Positions 26,495 to 34,460 are shown, numbered from the stretch's first letter. The stretch: DNA of 64,000 nucleotides from Bog-473 sp036268485 (GCA_036268485.1 DATAUC010000038.1:62001-126000), one strand, 5' to 3'. The notes: generated from the sequence alone by a model not told the origin. Numbers and translations: made by a program.

Positions 26495-26887
26495 CTAATG
26501 GAGGAGTTCGAATTGGCAGGTCGGACCGGGCGCGGCGGCCAAGGCCGCGTCAGCGGTGAGCAGGGGTACGCCGTAGATCTCGGCCAGCGCCACATAGGCC
26601 GCGTCATAGGGGGTCACGTTGTGGCGAAGCTCCCAAGATCGTTCAATCAGATACTTGTGGGGTGCCCGGCGGAGCGGGATTCGCCGCAAGAGCCGCACGG
26701 CCATGTGGGCCCGATCGACACTCATGGTCCCGGCAAGGACATATCGGCGCCATGCCGAGAGTGTCTCAAGGTCGATGATCTCGGGGGCTGTGAGCCGCTC
26801 TCCCCTCAGCCGTACACGGGCACGTACTCCCTTCGGCGTGTCCTCGCCCAAAGCAAGCATCAGCACGCTGGCGTCGACCACGATCAA
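26495..26887 (-). CDS. vapC: PIN-domain toxin of VapC type
   Basis: A 130-residue PIN ribonuclease. The acidic set for Mg2+ is visible: Asp5 in IVVDAS, Glu41 in DLETLS, Asp95 in TPYDAAYVALAE and Asp113 in TADAAL. VapC toxins cut tRNA or rRNA and are held inactive by their partner. The start is TTG within TTGA, overlapping the antitoxin stop, which ties toxin synthesis to antitoxin translation. It is slightly shorter than many VapC proteins but carries all four acids, so it is probably active. Confidence 0.85.
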   Translation of the reverse strand: MIVVDASVLMLALGEDTPKGVRARVRLRGERLTAPEIIDLETLSAWRRYVLAGTMSVDRAHMAVRLLRRIPLRRAPHKYLIERSWELRHNVTPYDAAYVALAEIYGVPLLTADAALAAAPGPTCQFELLH

Positions 26888-27114
26888 CGGCTGTCACGAT
26901 CTTCTCGGATGTACCTGACGCCGTCTTCAAGGGAGCCGTACCCGCCGGTGAGCGAGCCAGCCTCGTCCAGAATCTCGTCGAGGGTGGGCGATTGAGCCTC
27001 CTCGGTGAGTAGGCCCAGAAGGAACTCCTGCAAAGACTGTCCGAACAGGGCGGCACGCGAACGCAGGACCCGATGGACCTCCTCAGGCACATCCTTGATC
27101 TGAATGCTGGGCAT
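26884..27114 (-). CDS. vapB: VapB-type antitoxin with ribbon-helix-helix DNA-binding domain
   Basis: A 76-residue antitoxin. MPSIQIKDVPEEVHRVLRSRA is the N-terminal FitA/RHH-type fold that dimerises and binds DNA. The acidic second half (TLDEILDEAGS, GGYGSLEDGVRYI) would wrap the toxin. ATG at 27114 is chosen because homology starts there and a leaderless-type -10 (TACTCT) lies 6 bases upstream, although the frame is open for 39 more codons. The -10 overlaps the inverted repeats described separately, so it probably represses its own promoter. Confidence 0.85.
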   Translation of the reverse strand: MPSIQIKDVPEEVHRVLRSRAALFGQSLQEFLLGLLTEEAQSPTLDEILDEAGSLTGGYGSLEDGVRYIREDRDSR

Positions 27115-27120
27115 GGCTTC

Positions 27121-27166
27121 AGAGTAGCGCCAGATTGGCGCCAAATCTTGTACTTTGGCGCTACTC
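27121..27166 (-). promoter_or_regulatory. vapBC promoter and palindromic operator
   Basis: On the minus strand the -10 TACTCT (27121-27126) lies 6 bases before the vapB ATG. An 11-bp perfect inverted repeat (27122-27132 with 27156-27166, GAGTAGCGCCA / TGGCGCTACTC) flanks a central palindrome TTGGCGCCAA (27135-27144). Four TGGCGC half-sites are thus arrayed over about 45 bases, one covering the -10. That suits cooperative binding of a VapB-VapC complex. Confidence 0.7.
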
Positions 27167-27301
27167 GGAGCTGGCTTGCTCCCCTTCGACCTGATCTTCA
27201 CCTTTGTTGAACGGTCGGGTATTGGCGGCACTTTTCAGCTGGTTCAACAAGAAGGCCTGCCGGGCGGCGGCATCCTCGTCCAGGTCCACTTCTTCGCTCA
27301 T
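27161..27301 (-). CDS. Small acidic protein, unknown function
   Basis: A 46-residue ORF (MSEEVDLDEDAAARQAF, then LLNQLKSAANTRPFNKGED and an acidic end). The Shine-Dalgarno AGAAGGGAGA lies 6 bases before ATG, among the best in the window, which argues that it is translated. It follows the SDR gene by 23 bases and would be the last gene of the acyl-CoA operon. Its stop codon lies inside the vapBC operator repeat. I do not recognise the family. Confidence 0.6.
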   Translation of the reverse strand: MSEEVDLDEDAAARQAFLLNQLKSAANTRPFNKGEDQVEGEQASSE

Positions 27302-27324
27302 GGGCTCTCCCTTCTGGTCGGGGT

Positions 27325-28200
27325 TCATTGTTCGGGCCGCAGCACGGCGGAGAGCTGCTCAGAGACCGGCGTGAACTCTGGCATGACGAAGTCACGGCGT
27401 AGCCAGTTGGCGCCGTCGACCACCAGGGTGTGGCCAGTGACGAACGAGGCGTAGGGCGAGCAGAGCCAGGTGACGGCCCAACCAAGTTCGTGGGTCTGGC
27501 CGAGGCGGCCGGCCGGGGAGCGGCGCGAATCCACCGAGGGGCCGTCCGGTCGGAGCGCCTTGAGGTCCTGGCGCATGTCGTCGTGTGGGAAGAGCCCGGG
27601 TGCCAGCGCATTGACCCGCACGCCGTCGGGGGCCCACTCGACGGCCAGTGACTTGGTCAGGTTGCCCACCCCGGCTTTGGCCGCTGAAGCGTGGGCCATG
27701 CCCGGTCCCCCGGTGAACGATTGGGTGGCCAGAATGTTGACGATGGAGCCGGACTGCCCGGCCTTGACCAATCGCCGGTGGAGTTCCTGGCTGCAGAAGA
27801 ACGTGCCGTCGAGCACGATGTTGGTGACGGAGCGGAAGGCGTTGGGCCGCATGTCGGCCGCCAGCACCGGGAAGTTGGCCGCCGCGTTGTTGACCAGCAC
27901 GCTGGCCTGCCCCAGGGTGTTCTCGATCTCGTCGAAGGCGGCAGCGATCTGGTCGGGCTCCCGGATGTCGGCGGCGGCGTGAGCCACCCGACCACCGATG
28001 GCCTCAATGGCTTGTGCGCCGGCCAGACGATGTTCTTCGGAGCGCGAGATGATGCCGATGGAGGCGCCGGCCCTTGCGAGTTCCAGGGCAATGGCCTTGC
28101 CCAGGCCCGTCCCTCCCCCGGTGACGATGGCCGTCGTGCCGGCGAAGGTGTCGGGCGGCAGCATGCTCTGCCCGAGCGGTGGTGGTTCTGGAAGTCCCAT
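27325..28200 (-). CDS. SDR oxidoreductase, 2,4-dienoyl-CoA reductase-like
   Basis: A 291-residue NAD(P)-dependent reductase. TGGGTGLGKAIA at 27-38 binds the dinucleotide and NNAA at 104-107 is the classical SDR motif. Instead of YXXXK the site reads ASAAKAGV with Lys175, as in the 2,4-dienoyl-CoA reductases, which use a displaced Tyr/Asp. The region AKAGVGNLTKSLAVEW also matches that subgroup. It should reduce 2,4-dienoyl-CoA during beta-oxidation of unsaturated acyl chains. It is contiguous with the enoyl-CoA hydratase gene upstream (no gap), in keeping with that role. Confidence 0.8.
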   Translation of the reverse strand: MGLPEPPPLGQSMLPPDTFAGTTAIVTGGGTGLGKAIALELARAGASIGIISRSEEHRLAGAQAIEAIGGRVAHAAADIREPDQIAAAFDEIENTLGQASVLVNNAAANFPVLAADMRPNAFRSVTNIVLDGTFFCSQELHRRLVKAGQSGSIVNILATQSFTGGPGMAHASAAKAGVGNLTKSLAVEWAPDGVRVNALAPGLFPHDDMRQDLKALRPDGPSVDSRRSPAGRLGQTHELGWAVTWLCSPYASFVTGHTLVVDGANWLRRDFVMPEFTPVSEQLSAVLRPEQ

Positions 28201-29037
28201 TTACTTGCCCTCGAATTTCGCTTGTTCCTTCTTGGCCTTGGCCGCGTATCCGGCCGGCATGTCGTCGGAGACGAACTCCACCGCCGCGCTCATCGCTTCG
28301 AATTTGAGTGCTTCGAACAGGCCCTGGTTGGTGAAGTGGTCGATGGTCCGCTTTATGGATTGAACGGCCAAGGGTGCGTTGGCCGCGATCTCGGCGGCGA
28401 TGGCCATGGCGGTCGGGAGCAGCTCCTCTTTGGTGGTCACTTCCTGCACGATGCCCAGTCGCTCGGCTTTGGCGGCAGTAATGCGGCGGCCGGTGAGGGC
28501 CAGGAGTTTGGCGTTGCCGGACCCGATCTCATGGGCCAGTCGGAGATCGCCCCCGGCGTCAATGGAGACACCGACCTGGGCCTCTGGTAAGGCGAAGATG
28601 GCGTCGTCGGCGGCCACCCGGATGTCGCACATGAGGGCCAGCTCGAACCCGAAGCCCAGGCAGTAGCCCTGCACGGCGCCGACGATGGGCTGGGGCAGCT
28701 CGTGGAAGACCCGGAAGCGCTCGTGCACCCAGCGGATGCCCTCGTAGTAGTTACGCACCTTCTCGGCCGGCGAACGACCGGTGACCCGGTCCTCGGGCAT
28801 GCCGAGGTCGACCCCGGCGCAGAAGGCCCGGCCTTCGGCCTTGAGGACGAGGACCCGGATGTCGTCGTTGAAACGGATCCGGTCGGCCAACACCCCGAGC
28901 TGGCGGGTGGCCTCCCAGCTCCAGGCGTTGAGCTTGTCGGGCAGGTGGTTGGTCAGGGTGGCGATGCCGTCACCCAGGACCTCCAGGGACAGCTGCCACT
29001 CGTCCTCGGGCAGTACCGGTTCCGTGCGGATCGCCAT
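28201..29037 (-). CDS. Enoyl-CoA hydratase/isomerase family protein
   Basis: A 278-residue crotonase-fold enzyme that hydrates trans-2-enoyl-CoA in fatty-acid or side-chain oxidation. Both catalytic glutamates are present with the classical 20-residue spacing: Glu132 in GFGFELALMCD and Glu152 in LPEAQVG. The CoA/oxyanion loop is AFCAGVDLG at 71-79. The start has a strong GAGGGAGGGG ahead. Divergent from it is a nitronate monooxygenase-like gene, and a KstR-like palindrome lies between the two. The chain SDR plus small ORF downstream completes the operon. Confidence 0.87.
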   Translation of the reverse strand: MAIRTEPVLPEDEWQLSLEVLGDGIATLTNHLPDKLNAWSWEATRQLGVLADRIRFNDDIRVLVLKAEGRAFCAGVDLGMPEDRVTGRSPAEKVRNYYEGIRWVHERFRVFHELPQPIVGAVQGYCLGFGFELALMCDIRVAADDAIFALPEAQVGVSIDAGGDLRLAHEIGSGNAKLLALTGRRITAAKAERLGIVQEVTTKEELLPTAMAIAAEIAANAPLAVQSIKRTIDHFTNQGLFEALKFEAMSAAVEFVSDDMPAGYAAKAKKEQAKFEGK

Positions 29038-29087
29038 GTGTCCCCTCCCTCAATGGGCCTGAATGGGCAGGTTAGGCCAAGTGAAAC

Positions 29088-29101
29088 TAGAATTCGTTCT
29101 A
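29088..29101. promoter_or_regulatory. KstR-like palindromic operator
   Basis: TAGAATTCGTTCTA is a 14-base palindrome with one mismatch per arm. It fits the TNNAACNNGTTNNA operator of KstR, the TetR-type repressor of sterol/acyl-CoA catabolism in actinobacteria, save one C-to-T change in the left half. It stands in the divergent promoter region of the enoyl-CoA hydratase and nitronate monooxygenase-like genes. Confidence 0.55.
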
Positions 29102-29146
29102 CTTGTCGGGCACAGGCCCGGTGAGGATCGACCATGGGGGTCCACC

Positions 29147-30259
29147 GTGCACAATGAACTCTGCGAGAAGTTGGGTATCGAGTTCCCGATCTTCGCCTTC
29201 ACCCACTGCCGCGACGTGGCCGCCGCTGTCTCCAATGCCGGTGGGCTGGGCGTTCTGGGCGCTGTGGGCTTCAGTGCCGAAGAGCTCGAGGTGGAGCTGA
29301 ACTGGCTGGACGAGCACGTGGGCGACCGCCCCTACGGCGTCGACATCGTCATCCCGGGCAAGTACGAGGGCATGGGCGAGATCGACCCGGTCAAGCTGGA
29401 GGCCGAGCTGAAGGCCATGATCCCCGAAGGACACCGGACCTTCGCCAAGAAGATCCTGGCCGATCACGGCGTCCCCGAACTCGAGAACGGCCCCAAGCGT
29501 GAGTTGTTGGGCTGGACGGCGGCCACCGCCGGACCCCTGGTCGACGTGATTGTGAAGCACCCCAAGGTCAAGCTGGTGGCCAACGCGCTCGGCACGCCCC
29601 CCGACGACATCATCGAGCAGGTGCACTCACACGGCATGCTGGTCGCCGCGCTGGCCGGCTCGGTCAAGCACGCCTTGAACCACAAGGCGGCCGGCGTCGA
29701 CATTGTGATCGTCCAGGGTTCCGAGGGCGGTGGCCACACGGGCGACGTGGGCTCCATCGTGTTGTGGCCCGAAGTGATTGACGCCGTCGCTCCCATGCCG
29801 GTGCTGGCGGCCGGTGGCATCGGATCGGGCCGCCAGATGGCGGCCGCCATGGTGATGGGTGCCGCCGGCGTGTGGACGGGTTCGTTGTGGCTGACCGTCG
29901 AAGAGGCCGACGTACCCCCGAAGCAGATGGAGTCCTATCTGGCCGCCACCTCACGGGACACGGTCCGTTCCCGCTCCTTCACCGGCAAGCCGGCCCGCAT
30001 GTTGCGCAACGACTGGACCGACGCCTGGGAAGCCGAGGGCAACCCCAAACCGCTGGGCATGCCGCTCCAGATGATGGTGGCCATTGAAGCCGTGAGCCGG
30101 GGCCACGCCTTCCCTGAGCAGGCCCGCGACGTGAACTTCAACCCGGCCGGTCAGGTCATCGGGATGGCGAAGAGCGTGCGCCGGACACGCGATGTGGTGC
30201 TCGGTATGGTCGAGGAGTACATCGAGGCGTTGGAGCGGGTCCAGCTGGTGAACGACTAA
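29147..30259 (+). CDS. Nitronate monooxygenase-like FMN enzyme
   Basis: A 370-residue TIM-barrel flavoprotein. The start VHNELCEKLGIEFPIF, the SEGGGHTGDVG segment with the probable catalytic His, and GGIGSGRQMAAAMVMGA for FMN phosphate are family marks. Members oxidise propionate-3-nitronate or alkyl nitronates, but many actinobacterial members sit in lipid or sterol catabolic operons with unproven substrates. GTG at 29147 follows GGGGG. A 7-codon ORF (29134-29157) with its own GAGGA overlaps this start and could modulate it. It is divergent from the acyl-CoA operon and probably shares its regulator. Confidence 0.82.
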   Translation: MHNELCEKLGIEFPIFAFTHCRDVAAAVSNAGGLGVLGAVGFSAEELEVELNWLDEHVGDRPYGVDIVIPGKYEGMGEIDPVKLEAELKAMIPEGHRTFAKKILADHGVPELENGPKRELLGWTAATAGPLVDVIVKHPKVKLVANALGTPPDDIIEQVHSHGMLVAALAGSVKHALNHKAAGVDIVIVQGSEGGGHTGDVGSIVLWPEVIDAVAPMPVLAAGGIGSGRQMAAAMVMGAAGVWTGSLWLTVEEADVPPKQMESYLAATSRDTVRSRSFTGKPARMLRNDWTDAWEAEGNPKPLGMPLQMMVAIEAVSRGHAFPEQARDVNFNPAGQVIGMAKSVRRTRDVVLGMVEEYIEALERVQLVND

Positions 30260-30262
30260 GTC

Positions 30263-31024
30263 TCAGGTGGCTTTGCAGGTCGTTCCGGGACCGCCCTCGA
30301 CGACGCCTAGGACATGGACCACAATCGGAGGCACCGGCCCGTCATTGCCGGTCGCGGTGCCGTGCCAGGTGACCCGGGCCCCCTTGCCCACCACCCCGTT
30401 GACCGGCGTGAGCGTCGGCACGCTGGTCGAGAGGTCGAACGAGGTCACCTGCCACTTCACAAAAAGATCATCGAGCGGGGTTGACGTGTTGTTGGTCACG
30501 CTGCCCGAGGCCGACACCTGGTAGTTCCCCTGGGCGTCTTTGGTCCTGGTGAACGTAATGGTGTGGTTCACCGACACCGGGAGGCAGGGGGCTGTCACGG
30601 CCCCGGTGTTGTGGGACGACTTGTGGCTGATCAGCAGCACCACGACGGCCACGATGATGAGGGCGGCAACGATGGCCAGCATGCGACCGGTGCGACGGGG
30701 CTTCTGGCTACCGAAGAGATTGGGTGCCGTCGTGGCCAGGGTCTCGTGATCGACCACCGCTTCGGGCGTCGAGCGCTGTTCGGACAACTCGGCGAAGGTG
30801 GACTCGCCCTCGCCGGCCCGCAAGGTGTTGAGGCAGCGGGGGCACTGTGAGTCCCGCCGATTGACCGTGGCGAAGAAACGACCGCACACACCGCAGTGCA
30901 CGCTGCGGATGAGCTTCGTGCAGTGGGGGCACTCAACAGACGTTGCGTTCGGATCGGCCTCGAAGGGCGTGCGGCAGTCCGGGCACGTGATGGCGACGAG
31001 TGTGGTGGTCGAGTGATTAGTCAT
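30263..31024 (-). CDS. Zinc-ribbon membrane protein
   Basis: A 253-residue protein with four CXXC pairs (Cys14/17, 32/35, 44/47, 61/64) forming two zinc ribbons in the cytosolic N-terminus. A helix follows at about 113-133 (MLAIVAALIIVAVVVLLIS) and an extracytoplasmic beta-sandwich-like domain with a conserved GSVTNNTSTPLDDLFVKW stretch. The layout suggests a sensor or scaffold, but the function is unknown. ATG at 31024 is preferred because the zinc ribbon then starts normally. Its stop nearly abuts that of the convergent FMN enzyme. Confidence 0.7.
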   Translation of the reverse strand: MTNHSTTTLVAITCPDCRTPFEADPNATSVECPHCTKLIRSVHCGVCGRFFATVNRRDSQCPRCLNTLRAGEGESTFAELSEQRSTPEAVVDHETLATTAPNLFGSQKPRRTGRMLAIVAALIIVAVVVLLISHKSSHNTGAVTAPCLPVSVNHTITFTRTKDAQGNYQVSASGSVTNNTSTPLDDLFVKWQVTSFDLSTSVPTLTPVNGVVGKGARVTWHGTATGNDGPVPPIVVHVLGVVEGGPGTTCKAT

Positions 31025-31051
31025 GGTGGTTGGAAGCCAATGGGCAGCACA

Positions 31052-31070
31052 CCCCGCGGACAACGCGGGG
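31052..31070 (-). promoter_or_regulatory. GC-rich hairpin upstream of the zinc-ribbon gene
   Basis: CCCCGCG and CGCGGGG form a perfect 7-bp stem with a 5-base loop, between the small membrane-protein gene and the zinc-ribbon gene. No T-run follows, so whether it terminates, attenuates or does nothing is open. Confidence 0.35.
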
Positions 31071-31137
31071 CATTTGCACCGGGCAAGTGTATTCGGGTTG
31101 ACGACAGGAGCGACTTCACCCGAATGTCACTGGGGGC

Positions 31138-31626
31138 CTAGTTCAGCAGCGACTTCTTCTGGCGCGAGCGCAGGTAGAGCCGGCGTCCGATCAGGCCGCC
31201 GATGGCGGCGACGATGATGGCACCCACCTCAACCCCCAACCAGAGCCCGACCGTCTTGCCGGTCACACCCTTGTTCAGGACGAGGGTGCGGATGATGGAG
31301 GCGACGAGGGTCAGTCCGGTGGTCAAGAGGCCGACCGCCACGCCCTGGGTGATGGCACCCTTGCCGGCCCGGCGATGGCGGCCCGCGATGGCGCCGCCGA
31401 TGAGCAGCCCGACCGCCGTGATGAGCAGGAGCGCACTCCACGACTTCACCCGCTGGTCGCGTAGCACCAGGCCGGCGAACAGGCTCGGCGCCACGATCAC
31501 GAAGGCGACGAGGAGGCCGTCGCTGAGCGAGCGCCAGTGCAGCAGCAATGGCTTGCCAGGGTCGGGCGTGCCCACGGTGTGGGCAATCGATGGCGCTTCC
31601 GCCGACGCTTCCACGTTTGACTCCAA
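31138..31626 (-). CDS. Small four-helix membrane protein
   Basis: A 162-residue protein with about four hydrophobic helices (near 38-55, 63-82, 92-112 and 126-146) and a basic C-terminus (RRLYLRSRQKK). The first 30 residues are polar. I do not recognise the family; DUF4190-like or phage-shock-like small membrane proteins are possible. The start is TTG, preceded at 5 bases by GGGGGAG, which is convincing. It lies between the LAFTG gene upstream and the zinc-ribbon gene downstream on the same strand. Confidence 0.65.
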   Translation of the reverse strand: MESNVEASAEAPSIAHTVGTPDPGKPLLLHWRSLSDGLLVAFVIVAPSLFAGLVLRDQRVKSWSALLLITAVGLLIGGAIAGRHRRAGKGAITQGVAVGLLTTGLTLVASIIRTLVLNKGVTGKTVGLWLGVEVGAIIVAAIGGLIGRRLYLRSRQKKSLLN

Positions 31627-31699
31627 GGAACTCCCCCTATGCCTCGGCCCGCGAAACGCATCCGGTCAGATCGTCCTTGGACCGTCGAGTCAGGCTAGG

Positions 31700-32401
31700 T
31701 CAGATGGAGAGACTTGACGCAGCGACGGCGTTACGCTCAGCCCGACGCCGGGCGTAGATCGTCAGGGCCACACCCATGATGAGCAGGACCACGCCGCCGA
31801 TGATGGTGGCCATCAGGTCGGCACCGGTGAAGGCCAGGGTCCCATTGCCGGTGGCGGGGGGATTGGTCGTGATGTAGGTGGTGGCCACGTTCGTGCCACC
31901 CTCCGGGTTGGTGCCCGAGGCGACGTAGGTGTTGGTGGCACCGAAGGCGTACGTCTTCTTAGGGCCACCGTTCAGGGTGATGACGGGGTCGCCGGTCACC
32001 TTGAAGACTTCCGTCAGCACACCGGAAGCCGGGACGACCAGGTTGGTCAGGTAGGTCGTGCCGTCATAGGTGATGTTGACGATCGAGTTCGGAGCGAAGA
32101 GGCAGGTGACAATGAGCGTGTAGGTGGTACCGACCGGGACAACCTTGGTGAAGACGCAGCTGGTATTGATGATGCCGCCGGGGGTCGTGGTGGTCGTAGT
32201 GCCGCCGGAGTTGACCGTGGTGGTAGTCGTGCTGGCCGGTGCGGTGGTCGTGGGGGTGGTGGGCAGGGTCGGCGTGTCTTCGCCATTTCCACCGACGGCA
32301 CCCGAGGTGACCGGCGAAAGCATAAGGACCAACGCGGCCGATGCAGCGGCCGTAGCGGCCACTGATCCGATTCGCACTAGTGACGCTTTGGTGATTCGCA
32401 T
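31700..32401 (-). CDS. Secreted Thr-rich protein with LAFTG cell-wall sorting signal, copy 2
   Basis: A 233-residue precursor. A signal peptide at about 1-35 is followed by a Thr/Pro-rich linker (48-75, runs of TTTTT), then a small domain with a Cys pair (82, 100). It ends with LAFTG at 189-193, a helix and the tail RRRAERN. The motif is that of class E sortases, as in copy 1 (20575). The Thr-rich linker could be O-glycosylated (inference). ATG at 32401 has GGGAG 5 bases upstream; the open frame is longer. It lies 118 bases after the DUF4012 gene on the same strand, mirroring copy 1. Confidence 0.82.
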   Translation of the reverse strand: MRITKASLVRIGSVAATAAASAALVLMLSPVTSGAVGGNGEDTPTLPTTPTTTAPASTTTTTVNSGGTTTTTTPGGIINTSCVFTKVVPVGTTYTLIVTCLFAPNSIVNITYDGTTYLTNLVVPASGVLTEVFKVTGDPVITLNGGPKKTYAFGATNTYVASGTNPEGGTNVATTYITTNPPATGNGTLAFTGADLMATIIGGVVLLIMGVALTIYARRRAERNAVAASSLSI

Positions 32402-32519
32402 GTCGCTCCCATTCCCGCCTAGACCCCACCGATTGCTTGCATCGTACTGCACGCACACAACAATTCTTGATATGGCAACGCCGTGACCAGCCAAACCTCA
32501 CGTTTTTCCTGTGAAAATC

Positions 32520-34460
32520 CTACTTCGTCAAGCTCCAGGAGAGATCTGTTGTTTCCGCCAGGGGTTGCGCCACATTCGACGCGCCCCCGATTTGCCAGGC
32601 CGGAGCCGATACTTCGACCCTGATAGTAGCTGGCACCAGGCGTGATTGCGGGATGAACCGCAGTTGCAATTGTCCGTCCTTGACGGCGTGGCGGATCACC
32701 GTCGTGAAGGTGACCGACTGCGCCATCTGGGGCAACACCGACACCTGGTTCTGGCTCAAGCGCAAACCGGACTCCTCCAGGCTGCGGGTACCGGTGGAGC
32801 CCAGGGGGGACCAGAAGAGCACCCGGGACACGTACTGGCCGGGGATGTGGGAGTTGATGCCGTCGGGGCCGGTCTGGAAGGTGGGTCCCAGTCCGGCCGG
32901 CGTGTCGTTGTGCACGGTCACCGTGGTGGTGATGTCGGCCTGGCCTGAGGCGGTCACCTTGACGTGGGCGTTCATGGACACGCCGACGAAATAGTCGAGC
33001 TTGGTGGCGGTCGAGTTCTCCACCGCCACGTGGAAGGTCCGGTCGGGCTGCTGGGTATCGATTAGCCCGGAGGCGCCCAACGCCTTGATGGTCGACTCGA
33101 AGGTGGGCACCTCGTCCCACACGATGAGGTGACGGCCGGCCACGTCGGTGGCCAGGGCGTTGGCCAGGGCGGCCAGATCGACGTGCTCGGTCTTCATGTG
33201 GTCGACCACGGCCTTAATGACGGCCGAGACGTTGTCATGGCGGTCGGCCTGGGCCGAGCCGGCCGGGTAGACGTCGTACTGGTCGTGCAGGAAGATCTGG
33301 GCCACGTTGGTGGCGGTGACGATGCCGGGGACATTGGGCACGGTGACGGGCCCGGTCAGGGTGAGCAGCCCCTCGATGGCCGGCACGTCGAGAGCGATGA
33401 CCCCGTCGACCCGCGTCCCCTTGACCTGGCTGTACATGGCCTGCACGTCCTGGGCGGTGAAGGGGAAGTCGGCGGTGGCGTTGACGCCCTGATAGACCCC
33501 GGTCTCGTTGAAGCCGGCAAAGACCAGCTGGGTGGTCGGAGGCACCGTCACCGCGGCGTACCGGGTGGGCTCAATGGTGTCGACCGAGGTCGTGTCGTTG
33601 ACGGTGAAGGTGCCCGCGTGGGTGTGCATCAGGCCCACCGACAGCACCATGCCCTGATCGCGCATCTCGGCGTTGTTCTCCCCCGCGATGAGGTAGGTGC
33701 GATCACCGGCGGCACCCAGGAAGGGCAGCGCGTACGAGATGGTGCGGCTCCCCCGGGCCAGGTCGTCGTTGATCTTGACGATCTTGGAATCGAACTCACG
33801 GCGCACCTTGGCCAGCGGCCCGATCAGATCGCCCACCGGGCGGTCGAGGTGGAGGAGCGTCTCCTGCGCCTGGGCGATCGACTGTTGCAGATCACTCAGT
33901 GCCGGTAGGGCCACCGTGTCGCCGTTGCTCTCCTTGGTCAGCGTGTTCACCCGGGCCAGCAGCGTGCCACCTGTTTTGGCCACGGTGCCGAAGTCGTCGA
34001 CCAGATTGACGATGCCGTTGCGCTGGCCGTTGAGATAGGGCACGCTGCCCAAGATCCGGAGTCCCACCGACGAGTGGAGAGTGGCCGAAGCCGTGGTCGT
34101 ATCCAAGGTGACGGTGTCAATGTCGTCCGCCAGCTGATCCCGTCCGGCGATCGAAGTGAAGACAGTGGGGTTGGTCAGATCCCGGGTGATAACCGCTTGC
34201 GCATCGACCATGGAGCTCCGGGCCGAGGAAATGGCCTGGTAGGCCGAGATGCCCAAGCCGATCACCACGAGCACCAGCACCCCGAGGGCCACGCCCACAC
34301 CCACCTTGATGTGTCGCTTCCGCAGGTGCTGGCGTACGCCCTTGGGCGGCGGCGGCTGGTGGGTGTGCGCCACGCCGCTGATGCGGTGGCGGTAGAAGTG
34401 GAGCGGGCCGTGGCGCAGCGAGTGCAGCCGGCGCTGTTGGCGATGCCGATAGGCCGGCAT
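32520..34460 (-). CDS. DUF4012 membrane-anchored protein, copy 2
   Basis: A 646-residue paralogue of the protein at 18457. It has the same His/Arg-rich cytosolic start (YRHRQQR, RHGPLHF, RHR), one helix at about 52-73, and PFLGAAGDRTYLIAGENNAEMRDQG near 240-265 in a large outer domain. The two align over their full lengths, including the C-terminal region (V.FTT.I.HAV..G.LQLR.IPQ.RLVP). The biochemical function of DUF4012 is unknown. It is the gene before a LAFTG protein and after a tyrosine kinase, which places it with the export and polymerisation machinery. Confidence 0.82.
   Translation of the reverse strand: MPAYRHRQQRRLHSLRHGPLHFYRHRISGVAHTHQPPPPKGVRQHLRKRHIKVGVGVALGVLVLVVIGLGISAYQAISSARSSMVDAQAVITRDLTNPTVFTSIAGRDQLADDIDTVTLDTTTASATLHSSVGLRILGSVPYLNGQRNGIVNLVDDFGTVAKTGGTLLARVNTLTKESNGDTVALPALSDLQQSIAQAQETLLHLDRPVGDLIGPLAKVRREFDSKIVKINDDLARGSRTISYALPFLGAAGDRTYLIAGENNAEMRDQGMVLSVGLMHTHAGTFTVNDTTSVDTIEPTRYAAVTVPPTTQLVFAGFNETGVYQGVNATADFPFTAQDVQAMYSQVKGTRVDGVIALDVPAIEGLLTLTGPVTVPNVPGIVTATNVAQIFLHDQYDVYPAGSAQADRHDNVSAVIKAVVDHMKTEHVDLAALANALATDVAGRHLIVWDEVPTFESTIKALGASGLIDTQQPDRTFHVAVENSTATKLDYFVGVSMNAHVKVTASGQADITTTVTVHNDTPAGLGPTFQTGPDGINSHIPGQYVSRVLFWSPLGSTGTRSLEESGLRLSQNQVSVLPQMAQSVTFTTVIRHAVKDGQLQLRFIPQSRLVPATIRVEVSAPAWQIGGASNVAQPLAETTDLSWSLTK

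Noticed and set aside
31052..31070. GC-rich hairpin as an intrinsic terminator
   Set aside because: The stem is perfect, but no T-run follows in either direction; kept only as an unassigned hairpin.
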